Positions 56,139 to 63,426 of a stretch of DNA of 64,000 bases are shown one piece after another. The stretch lies in assembly GCA_963783855.1 (NCBI GenBank), contig CAWAPE010000008.1:137552-201551 (forward strand). Reading direction: 5' to 3'. Position 1 is the first letter of the stretch. Every line of letters begins with the position of its first letter. This DNA is from JAKAGZ01 sp963783855 (GTDB lineage Bacteria > Bacteroidota > Ignavibacteria > Ignavibacteriales > Ignavibacteriaceae). The notes beneath the pieces were generated by a model. It was not told the origin of the DNA. It searched no databases and saw only the letters and a list, made by a program, of their open reading frames with translations. The position numbers were made by a program, and so were the translations under genes.

Positions 56139-57488
56139 TTACTGCATCACAGCATTATACGCGTTTACCCTTCCCTGGCCGTAGTAATCATCATTACCCG
56201 GCTTACCAAGATCGTCTGATGATGAACGCAGTATCGCTTCAACCCTTGATGGACTTAAATGTCCGCCGTGCGACTGCATAATCAGCGCGACTACACCCGC
56301 CACGTTAGGCGCTGCCATGCTTGTACCATCTGCCCAAGTGTAAGAACCGGTTCCAAAACTCGGGCTTAAAATCATATCATAATACCAGTAGCCATTCGGG
56401 TATAACAAATCATTGCCGCCCGGTGCCGCAAAACTTATTAATGACTGGCCATAATTGGTATATTCTGCCGGGTCGTCAAAATTAGTTCCGCCATATGCGA
56501 AACCTGTCGGTCCGGTTGCCGATACACAAATTACGTGCTGAATTTCCGCGGGCTCTGATACATACATATACGCATGGTCAAAATCAATTGCGTCGTTACC
56601 GGCTGCGACTATTACTGTTACTCCCTTTTGATAGGCATAGTTTACGGCCTTTCCAAGAGCAACAATGAGCTTTGCTGCATCATTAGAATTTCTCGGGAAT
56701 ACCGCGCCGAGACTCATATTAATAATATCAGCGTGGGCATCATTGGCTGCGTAAAGAATAGCCGAAATAATTGCGCTGAAAGAGCCGGATCCGTTGTGTA
56801 ATGCCTTCACACCAATTATTGTAGCGTGCGGTGCTATTCCGATTGTACCGATGCCGTTATCTTCTGCGGCGATAATTCCCGCAACGTGGGTCGCGTGCCA
56901 GAACGTACCGGTATCCTCGTTAAAATTAAAACCGGGAACAAAAGATCTTGACGCGGCAACATCAATATTGTCTCTTAAATCAATGTGATTACTGGCAATT
57001 CCGCCGTCAATTACCGCAACTCTTATACCCTGGCCTGTAAACCCGGCGTCCCATGCCTCGGGAGCGTGAATTGCCTGCGGTGCCCACTGGTAGCCCCAGA
57101 AAGATTCATCACTGCCAATTGACTGCTCAATTACATTGGCATCGGGATTAACCCACTGTACCATTAAATCGCGGCTTACGGATTTTATCCCACCCTTCTT
57201 TTCTAGCTGCGCAGCGGTTTTGTCGGTTAAGCCGCTGACCTTTGCAACCTTTATTTCCGGGTGAATTGCGTCCACACTTCCGCCGGCATCGTTTACAGCA
57301 TTAGTAAAATCACTTTCATTGGCTGTGTACTGGACGAGGAAAAAGTCAGCCTGCGGATAACTTACTTTGTTGAGTGTACCCGATGTGTTATTGTCACTGA
57401 CAGGCGCGCTCACTGGCGGAGTGTCCTTACAGCTATAAAACAAAGACGCGACTAACAGAACAAGGGCAAAACCAAATAGTTTCTTCAT
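56139..57488 (-). CDS. Lipoprotein subtilisin-like serine protease (S8)
   Basis: The 449-residue protein has a lipoprotein signal ending LFYSC (Cys20), an inhibitor-I9-like pro-region (about 40-115), and a peptidase S8 domain with Asp161 in VAVIDGGIAS, His201 in HATHVAGIIAAEDN, oxyanion Asn298 in VAAGND and Ser390 in WADGTSMAAPNVAG. All triad residues are present. It should be anchored at the membrane and act outside the cytoplasm. It has its own terminator and no close partner gene. Confidence 0.94.
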   Translation of the reverse strand: MKKLFGFALVLLVASLFYSCKDTPPVSAPVSDNNTSGTLNKVSYPQADFFLVQYTANESDFTNAVNDAGGSVDAIHPEIKVAKVSGLTDKTAAQLEKKGGIKSVSRDLMVQWVNPDANVIEQSIGSDESFWGYQWAPQAIHAPEAWDAGFTGQGIRVAVIDGGIASNHIDLRDNIDVAASRSFVPGFNFNEDTGTFWHATHVAGIIAAEDNGIGTIGIAPHATIIGVKALHNGSGSFSAIISAILYAANDAHADIINMSLGAVFPRNSNDAAKLIVALGKAVNYAYQKGVTVIVAAGNDAIDFDHAYMYVSEPAEIQHVICVSATGPTGFAYGGTNFDDPAEYTNYGQSLISFAAPGGNDLLYPNGYWYYDMILSPSFGTGSYTWADGTSMAAPNVAGVVALIMQSHGGHLSPSRVEAILRSSSDDLGKPGNDDYYGQGRVNAYNAVMQ

Positions 57489-57815
57489 AGTTTCTCCAAA
57501 CTAATGTTAAAAAAATATTTTTTAGTTGCCTGTCTTCAGGGTTAGATAAGTAGAAGAAGAATGGGATATTGATAGAAAACAGATTTGACCCCCTATAATT
57601 TTAAGCAACTTCCCTAAAGAAGAATGGCTGTTACGAAGAACAACATAACTAAATCGGGGTAATAATGTCAAGGAAAATCTGCTCACAAAGAGAAACGATT
57701 TAGTTAACGGTCGATTTGGTGATGGATCGGTCAGGAAGTAGTCACATAGGCGGGCAAGCGTTTAGTTTGTTAGCTTTTAGTTTTTGGGGTTCAGGGCGGG
57801 GAAAAATTGAGTACC
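57489..57815. other. Intergenic stretch between the subtilase and tRNA-Ala
   Basis: No gene is seen. The subtilase promoter must lie here; I see no convincing element. Confidence 0.6.
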
Positions 57816-57891
57816 TGGTGGAGCTAAGCGGGCTCGAACCGCCAACCTTCTCGTTGCGAACGAGACGCTCTCCCAGTTGAGCTATAGCCCC
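57816..57891 (-). tRNA. tRNA-Ala (anticodon CGC)
   Basis: The minus strand folds as a cloverleaf: acceptor GGGGCTA with TAGCTCC, D arm GCTC/GAGC, anticodon stem TCTCG/CGAGA with loop TTCGCAA (anticodon CGC, codon GCG), T arm with GGTTCGAGCCC. The discriminator A is followed by an encoded CCA. Confidence 0.96.
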
Positions 57892-58007
57892 ATTAATAAA
57901 TGGTCAATTTGTTCATCTAAAAATAGATTATCGCGGGGCATTCGTCAAGTTCGAATTCAGAGAACGAAATTAGATTTAGGATTTGAGATTCAATATTTAA
58001 TACTTTT

Positions 58008-58037
58008 TAAAAATAAAAAAACCGGTTTAATTACCGG
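58008..58037 (-). terminator. Terminator-like hairpin without an obvious gene before it
   Basis: On the minus strand CCGGT-AATTAA-ACCGG is followed by TTTTTTTATTTTT. It lies in a divergent region between tRNA-Ala and a plus-strand regulator, so no minus-strand gene precedes it. Confidence 0.6.
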
Positions 58038-58179
58038 CAATTTATTTTAAGTGGAAGTGGCGTGGGTAAAACCAGCATCCGAAGTTAAGATCCAAAACAT
58101 AATTTAATTTGATTTCATTTTTATTAAAATAGTCTTAACTTTCATTTAAGTACTAAAATTAACCCACTGGGGAGAAGTT

Positions 58180-58884
58180 TTGAGCAAATTGACAAAAAAA
58201 ATTAAGATATTGCTTATTGAGGATAACAGACTTCTGCGCGAAGGGCTTGCCATTATGCTCAAAAAACAAGAGGACATGAATGTTGTTGGTACTGCGGGTA
58301 ATGGTGAAAATGTTTTGTCGATTATGGAGAAACATAAACCCAACATCATTCTGCTTGATTTAGGTTTGAGGAATCAGAACAGTTTGCAGATAGTAAAATT
58401 AGGTAAGCAAAATTTCCCTGGAACTAAAATAATTGTTATGGACCTTATACCACTCCAGGCGGATGTTTTTGAATTTGTACAGGCGGGTGTATCAGGATTC
58501 ATACTTAAAGATGCAAATGTTACCGATTTTTTTAAAACTATAAGGTCCGTTTATAAGGGGGCCCAGGTTTTGCCGCCTCATTTAACAGGCACTCTTTTTA
58601 CGCAGATAGTTGCACACGCAATCGGCGGCTCCTCCCCTTCAGTCATCGATAAGTCAGTTAGAATGACAAAACGAGAAAAACAGGTAATTGAACTAATTGC
58701 TGATGGTTTTACTAATAAGGAGATTGCCCAAAAACTGCATCTCTCTCCCTACACAGTAAAAAGCCACGTGCATAACATACTGGAAAAATTAGCACTCAAT
58801 ACGCGCGTGCAAATTGCGAAACACGCTCATCTATCAGATGCATACAATACTGCAATGTATAATACTTCTCTGCTTGATGAATAA
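58180..58884 (+). CDS. Orphan LuxR-type response regulator (paralog 1)
   Basis: The 234-residue protein has a receiver (acidic pocket Glu14-Asp15, Asp60 in IILLDLGLRN, Lys110 in GFILKDA) and a LuxR DNA-binding domain (MTKREKQVIELIADGFTNKE, YTVKSHVHNILEKL). The switch position, normally Thr or Ser, is Asp88 (IIVMDLIPLQ). It has no kinase neighbour. TTG at 58180 is the start, five bases after GGGGAG. It resembles the regulator at 60658 along its full length, and the genes between encode envelope proteins. Confidence 0.9.
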   Translation: MSKLTKKIKILLIEDNRLLREGLAIMLKKQEDMNVVGTAGNGENVLSIMEKHKPNIILLDLGLRNQNSLQIVKLGKQNFPGTKIIVMDLIPLQADVFEFVQAGVSGFILKDANVTDFFKTIRSVYKGAQVLPPHLTGTLFTQIVAHAIGGSSPSVIDKSVRMTKREKQVIELIADGFTNKEIAQKLHLSPYTVKSHVHNILEKLALNTRVQIAKHAHLSDAYNTAMYNTSLLDE

Positions 58885-58902
58885 ACTACCCCATATTTTC
58901 AC

Positions 58903-58932
58903 TTAAAAGATGTAGTCCTTTTTTCATCCCTT
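58903..58932 (+). promoter_or_regulatory. Shared motif upstream of the small barrel gene
   Basis: The 25 bases at 58905-58929, with core GATGTAGTCCTTTTTTCAT, are identical to 60502-60526. It lies about 70 bp before the ATG at 58998. Likely a regulator-binding or promoter element. Confidence 0.7.
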
Positions 58933-58997
58933 TGCCTCATTTTTACCATCACATTTGTTGAGTAATTTCTTACATACAAAAAAGGAAATTAGAAGTT

Positions 58998-59495
58998 ATG
59001 AAAAATTACTTATTGGTAGTTCTGATTGCATGTATAATGATAATCTTAACAAAACCGGTTGTTGCACAGGATCACGGATTTGGAATGGGACTTATTTTAG
59101 GAGAACCGACAGGATTGAGCGCTAAACTCTGGACATCAAAAGTAAATGCTTTTGATTTCGGCCTCGGTGTCTCAGTGGGCGGTGATCGTATCAAGTACAA
59201 AGGAAATTATAATAATGGCAGCCGTGTTCATTTTCATATGGACTATCTCTGGCATTCATTCAATGCAATAACTTCAACTGAAAGATTTCCTCTTTATTAT
59301 GGTTTCGGTGGCAGGTTTAATACCGGCGGAGGATATGACGGTTCACTGGGTATAAGAGGTGTCATTGGTATAGCATGGTTACCACGTTCAACCCCAATAG
59401 ATGTTTTTGTAGAATTAGTACCTGTGTTCCAGGTTACCCCGCTTACGGGGCTGGGCATTGATGCCGGTTTAGGAATCAGATATTTCTTTCAATAA
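58998..59495 (+). CDS. Small outer-membrane beta-barrel protein
   Basis: The 165-residue protein has a signal peptide (YLLVVLIACIMIILTKPVVAQ) and alternating strands such as GFGMGLILGEPTGLSAKLW, AFDFGLGVSVGGDRI and LTGLGIDAGLGIRYFF, ending in Gln after two Phe. This is a small barrel of the DUF3996-like or OmpW-like size class; no function is known. AAAGGAAA precedes the ATG. It lies 113 bp after the first LuxR-type regulator and 42 bp before the OmpA-like gene, with a shared regulatory motif upstream. Confidence 0.8.
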   Translation: MKNYLLVVLIACIMIILTKPVVAQDHGFGMGLILGEPTGLSAKLWTSKVNAFDFGLGVSVGGDRIKYKGNYNNGSRVHFHMDYLWHSFNAITSTERFPLYYGFGGRFNTGGGYDGSLGIRGVIGIAWLPRSTPIDVFVELVPVFQVTPLTGLGIDAGLGIRYFFQ

Positions 59496-59537
59496 AAAAA
59501 GATAATTGTGAATGTATGATAAATAAAGGATTATGAA

Positions 59538-60206
59538 ATGAAAAAGGTGAAGTGTATAATTTTAATTTCAACATTAATTGTATCTGTTTTTGTTTACGGC
59601 TGCGGCGCAAGCAATGCCGTTAAGGGCGGAGTTATTGGTGGAGCTGGTGGTGGTGTGGTTGGTGGTGTAATCGGCCATTATGCCGGCAACACTGTGCTGG
59701 GAGCTATTATAGGGGCAGCAGTTGGCGGTACAGCCGGTGCTTTAATAGGCAACTATATGGATAAGCAGGCTGAAGAAATGCAGAATGATATTGCGGGTGC
59801 AAAAATTGAAAGAGTTGGTGAGGGCATAAAAATAACATTTGACTCGGGTATTCTATTTGCCAGTAATTCCTCTACGCTTGAGTACCAGGCAAAATCTAAC
59901 ATTGATAAACTCGCAGTTATACTAAATAAATATCCCGATACAAATATCCTGGTTACCGGGCACACTGATTCTGATGGCAGTGATCAATTCAATCAAACTT
60001 TATCAGAACAAAGAGCAAGGTCAGTTTCAAATTATGCATTATCACGAAATGTCAGTTCTTCAAGACTTTCTACATATGGCTTAGGTGAAAAAGAGCCTGT
60101 AGCATCAAATGAAACTGATTATGGCAAAAGCCAAAACAGGAGGGTTGAGATAGCAATTTTCGCAAATGATGATCTTAAAAAAGCAGCCGAGAAGGGCCGT
60201 ATTTAG
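59538..60206 (+). CDS. OmpA-family lipoprotein with glycine-zipper region
   Basis: The 222-residue protein has a lipoprotein signal ending VFVYGC (Cys22), a glycine-zipper segment with GGVIGGAGGGVVGGVIGHY (about 30-50) and GAIIGAAVGGTAGALIGNY, and a C-terminal OmpA domain with FASNSSTLEYQAKSNIDKLA, LVTGHTDSDGSDQFNQTLSE and GEKEPVASNETDYGKSQNRR, the peptidoglycan-binding signature. It probably links the outer membrane to the wall. A 41-residue basic protein gene follows after 58 bp. Confidence 0.92.
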   Translation: MKKVKCIILISTLIVSVFVYGCGASNAVKGGVIGGAGGGVVGGVIGHYAGNTVLGAIIGAAVGGTAGALIGNYMDKQAEEMQNDIAGAKIERVGEGIKITFDSGILFASNSSTLEYQAKSNIDKLAVILNKYPDTNILVTGHTDSDGSDQFNQTLSEQRARSVSNYALSRNVSSSRLSTYGLGEKEPVASNETDYGKSQNRRVEIAIFANDDLKKAAEKGRI

Positions 60207-60264
60207 TATTAGCAATTAACGAAAATTGGTATAACTTAGGGTAACTAATTAAAAGGAAAATAAA

Positions 60265-60390
60265 ATGAGCAAAGGTCAGGACAGCAAAAAGAGTACAAAA
60301 AAAGCGCCTGCGAAAACAATGCAGGAAAAAAAGGCGGCTAAAAGAGAAAAGAAAAACGAAAAGAAAAACTTTGGAGAATCAATTAAATAA
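60265..60390 (+). CDS. 41-residue Lys-rich protein
   Basis: ATG at 60265 (AAAGGAAAA upstream) opens a 41-residue frame that begins SKGQDSKKSTKKAPAKTMQE, continues KKAAKREKKNEKK and ends NFGESIK. About half of the residues are Lys, Arg, Glu or Asp. Similar small basic proteins are common in Bacteroidota relatives, but I know no function. A perfect 12-bp hairpin follows 41 bp after the stop, which supports a real transcript end. Confidence 0.65.
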   Translation: MSKGQDSKKSTKKAPAKTMQEKKAAKREKKNEKKNFGESIK

Positions 60391-60430
60391 TTAGTCCGCC
60401 ACCATTGCACGAGTCCTATAGTCTTTATTA

Positions 60431-60460
60431 TACATTATCCGGTAATTGCCGGATAATGTA
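60431..60460 (+). terminator. Hairpin terminator after the envelope genes
   Basis: Twelve-base perfect arms (TACATTATCCGG and its complement) surround a 6-base loop; TATCTTTAAATATTTTT follows. Confidence 0.7.
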
Positions 60461-60499
60461 TATCTTTAAATATTTTTAGCTCCCCTTCCAAAATTCCAT

Positions 60500-60542
60500 C
60501 CAAAAGATGTAGTCCTTTTTTCATCCATTTGATCTATTGAAT
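60500..60542 (+). promoter_or_regulatory. Shared 43-bp motif upstream of the second regulator
   Basis: The best copy of the motif, about 120-160 bp before ATG 60658. It shares 25 identical bases with 58905-58929 and 37 of 43 with the minus-strand copy at 23457-23499. The core is GATGTAGTCCTTTTTTCAT and the tail is GATCTATTGAAT. Confidence 0.7.
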
Positions 60543-60657
60543 GTACAACTGCATATTCTCAACTTATTGTTGTATTGCATAATAAGGTAAAGTTAAAAGG
60601 CGCTATGGTAATATTAACTGAACTGATTTTTTCCAAACGGTAATTAATAAATGGTAA

Positions 60658-61356
60658 ATGACAATGAATCATAAAATTAGATTATTGCTGATAGAAGATA
60701 ACAGGCTTCTCCGCGACGGGATATTCGCAGTTCTAAAACCTCACAAGGATATTAAAGTAATAGCGGCTTCCGGAGATGGTAAAAATACAATTTTAAAAAT
60801 TAAAAAATTAAAACCAAATGTAGTTTTACTCGACCTGGGCCTACGGAGTCAAAACAGTCTGCACGTAGTTGAAATTGTTAAGAAAGATTTCCCGGAAGCA
60901 AAAGTAATTATAATGGACCTGGCCCCGGTACAGGCTGATATTCTGCAGTATGTAAAGGCAGGCGCTAACGGTTTCATTCTCAAAGATGCTTCTTTAAATG
61001 ATTTCTTAATCACTATCAGGTCTGTAGCACAAGGCTCAACAGTTCTTCCGCCCATGCTTGTAGATTCTCTTTTCTCCCAGATAGTTGAAAACGCTGTAAG
61101 AGATGGTAAAACAAAAATAAAAGATGCTGTTAAGATGACAAAACGGGAACGTGAGGTTGTCGGCCTGCTTGGTGAAGGAATGAGTAATAAGGAGATCGGG
61201 CAGAAGATGCATGTATCTACATATACTGTTAAGAGTCATATTCATAATATAATGGAAAAACTGGCATTACATACGCGCCTTGAGATTGCTAATTATTCCT
61301 ACACGGATGAAGCGCTTAGAACTATTGCTATGAGTATTCCGATGATAGACAATTAA
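60658..61356 (+). CDS. Orphan LuxR-type response regulator (paralog 2)
   Basis: The 232-residue protein is a paralog of the regulator at 58180, alike in both domains. The receiver has acidic pocket residues Glu13-Asp14, Asp59 in VVLLDLGLRS and Lys109, but Asp87 at the switch Thr/Ser place (VIIMDLAPVQ). The LuxR domain reads MTKREREVVGLLGEGMSNKE and YTVKSHIHNIMEKLALHTR. No kinase gene is near. The 43-bp shared motif lies upstream. An in-frame ATG at 60664 is an alternative start. Confidence 0.9.
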   Translation: MTMNHKIRLLLIEDNRLLRDGIFAVLKPHKDIKVIAASGDGKNTILKIKKLKPNVVLLDLGLRSQNSLHVVEIVKKDFPEAKVIIMDLAPVQADILQYVKAGANGFILKDASLNDFLITIRSVAQGSTVLPPMLVDSLFSQIVENAVRDGKTKIKDAVKMTKREREVVGLLGEGMSNKEIGQKMHVSTYTVKSHIHNIMEKLALHTRLEIANYSYTDEALRTIAMSIPMIDN

Positions 61357-61422
61357 TCATTCAAGATTCGATCTAAATATTCTATCACCCAAAAGGATTA
61401 ATCCATGTTCCGTCCATAAGGC

Positions 61423-61617
61423 TTATATATTCCGGCCGGTTAATTTCATACCATATTTCAAGATAAGAAGTTGAACAAATAATTCAACCAAATTAAAAAT
61501 AAAGATAAGGCTCCACTTAATGAGCAAAATTTTGGATATCGGGATAATTGATTTAGTTTCAAAGAAACCAACCAATAAATTATTTGCTAAGATAATGAAT
61601 GCAAACTTTGCCAGCAT
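61423..61617 (-). CDS. Possible short hydrophobic protein or gene remnant
   Basis: A 64-residue frame, hydrophobic over about 45 residues (ISKILLIKWSLIFIFNLVEL and LFVQLLILKYGMKL). It begins just past the break point of the copied Rieske leader, in a different frame. It could be the tail of a lost membrane-protein gene. I cannot show that it is expressed. Confidence 0.35.
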   Translation of the reverse strand: MLAKFAFIILANNLLVGFFETKSIIPISKILLIKWSLIFIFNLVELFVQLLILKYGMKLTGRNI

Positions 61618-61670
61618 AATGCCGCTGTTTGAAGAGTTTTTGTGAAGAATTTTCTTCGGGACATTTTCAT
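61587..61670 (-). pseudogene. Rieske gene fragment (first codons only)
   Basis: From ATG 61670 the copied Rieske start reads KMSRRKFFTKTLQTAA, with the AGGAG ribosome-binding site kept, then loses homology and stops at 61587 after 27 residues. The Rieske domain is absent, so this is a remnant. Confidence 0.85.
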
Positions 61671-61889
61671 AATACGATCTCCTGTAATTTTAAAAACAAA
61701 AAAGCAACGGCATAATTGTTTATTATAGGCTTGGAATATATTGCTAAATTGAATAATTATGCCTGTAACAATTATCTATAAACGTTGCTCTCCGCTATTT
61801 TCAGTGAGATGTATTAGTATTATATAATGGTTTTGACTTGAATTAGGCCTTGATAGATGTTGTAACACATAACTGGGAGGATTAGTTCC
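61620..61889 (-). repeat. Rieske leader and first codons, copy 2
   Basis: About 270 bp matching 55731-55995 in the same orientation. The segment near the start codon is almost identical (one visible change in the first 50 bases), and the upstream part is more diverged. Confidence 0.88.
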
Positions 61890-61961
61890 CGGGGAAATGA
61901 AAATTTATAAAGACGAAAAGTGGGATTTCTAAACTACAAGATATAACAATATTTTTAATTA

Positions 61962-63422
61962 TTATTTGTTAAGTCCGTTTATTATTTCCTTAAAACTTGC
62001 CAATCCAGATTCAAGATTCTCCACTATTTCCTGAGCTAGTATATCAGGATCGGGAAGATTATCCATATCCGCAAGGCTGTCATCTTTTAGCCAAAAAATA
62101 TCAAGGTTAGTTTTATCTCTTGAAGTTATTTCTTCGAAAGTAAATTTCTTAAACCTGTCTGTTTCTTTGCGCTTAAAACGGTTAGATGGATTATAACATT
62201 TTACAAATTCCTGAAGATCCTCAAATTTTAGCGAGCTCGTTTTTAGAGTGAAGTGCATGTTTGTTCGGAAATCATATATCCAGGTTTCTTTTGTCCATGG
62301 TGTTTTTGCAGCTGGCTTGTTATCAAAAAAGATAACATTTGCTTTTACTCCCTGCGCGTAAAACACTCCTGTAGGAAGTCGTAAGATTGTGTGAAGGTCC
62401 GTCATTTCAAGAAGTCTTTTTCTAACAGTTTCCCCTGCCCCGCCTTCAAAAAGTACGTTGTCCGGAACAACAACAGCGGCTTTGCCATCAGCTTTTAACA
62501 TTGAACGAACGTGCTGAATAAAATTTAATTGTTTGTTTGAGGAGGTTGTCCAGAAATCCTGCCTTTCATAAGTCAGTGATTCTTTACCCTGGGTTCCATC
62601 ATCTTTTGTAATAGTAAAACTGCTCTTTTTACCGAACGGAGGATTTGTCAGAACGTAATCATATTTCTTAGCCGGGGATTTAAGCAGGCTGTCCGCCCTG
62701 TCAATTGGCGGTTCACTGTTCAAGTCACCAATTCCGTGAAGATACAAATTCATCAGGCATAATCTCGCGGTGTTTGGTACTATTTCCCAGCCGCTGAATG
62801 TTTTGAATTTCAGATACTGCTTTTCTGATTTATCCATTTTGAATTTCTTTTCATCCGAAAGAAAATCATAAGCGGCCAGAAAGAAACCGCCTGTACCACA
62901 CGCCGGATCGGCAATTGATTTTTTCGGTTCCGGGTTTATGCATTCCACCATTGCTTTAATAAGTGCACGCGGAGTAAAATACTGACCGGCACCTGATTTT
63001 GTATCTTCAGCATTCTTCTGCAGAAGGCCTTCGTAAATATCACCCTTTACATCCGCACCGAGTATAACCCAGTTTTCATCATTGATAAGCTGAATAAGTT
63101 TATAAAGTTTAGCCGGGTCCTGTATTTCATTCTGCGCTTTGAAGAATATTTCCCCGATCATTCCCTTTTGTTTGCCAAGCTCATTTAGAATTTTGATGTA
63201 ATGGGCTTCCAGTTCTGCGCCACTTTTATTTAGCAGGCTTTCCCAGTTCAATTTTTTAGGTATGCTTATCTCTCTTTTATACGGGGGTTTTGAATATTCA
63301 TCCGCCATCTTAAGAAATAGTAAATATGTAAGCTGCTCAACATAATCACCGTAGCTTACGCCGTCATCTCTTAAGGTGTTGCAGTAATTCCAGACTCGCT
63401 GTACAATAGTTGCTGTTGTCAT
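61962..63422 (-). CDS. hsdM: Type I restriction-modification system, methyltransferase subunit
   Basis: HsdM methylates adenine in DNA as part of an HsdM2S complex. The 486-residue protein has the N-terminal helical domain (TATIVQRVWNYCNTLRDDGV), GQYFTPRALIKAM, the SAM motif ADPACGTGGFF (171-181) and the catalytic NPPF (260-263), then FIQHVRSMLKADGKAAVVVP. It is complete. No hsdS or hsdR is visible: downstream lies only the decayed Rieske leader, and upstream is the AlbA-type regulator 4 bp away. Confidence 0.95.
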   Translation of the reverse strand: MTTATIVQRVWNYCNTLRDDGVSYGDYVEQLTYLLFLKMADEYSKPPYKREISIPKKLNWESLLNKSGAELEAHYIKILNELGKQKGMIGEIFFKAQNEIQDPAKLYKLIQLINDENWVILGADVKGDIYEGLLQKNAEDTKSGAGQYFTPRALIKAMVECINPEPKKSIADPACGTGGFFLAAYDFLSDEKKFKMDKSEKQYLKFKTFSGWEIVPNTARLCLMNLYLHGIGDLNSEPPIDRADSLLKSPAKKYDYVLTNPPFGKKSSFTITKDDGTQGKESLTYERQDFWTTSSNKQLNFIQHVRSMLKADGKAAVVVPDNVLFEGGAGETVRKRLLEMTDLHTILRLPTGVFYAQGVKANVIFFDNKPAAKTPWTKETWIYDFRTNMHFTLKTSSLKFEDLQEFVKCYNPSNRFKRKETDRFKKFTFEEITSRDKTNLDIFWLKDDSLADMDNLPDPDILAQEIVENLESGLASFKEIINGLNK

Positions 63423-63426
63423 ATTG

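Larger units (their letters stand above)
60391..60657. other. Leader region of the second regulator
   Basis: This stretch holds a terminator-like hairpin and the shared 43-bp motif, both listed separately. No gene is seen. Confidence 0.65.
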
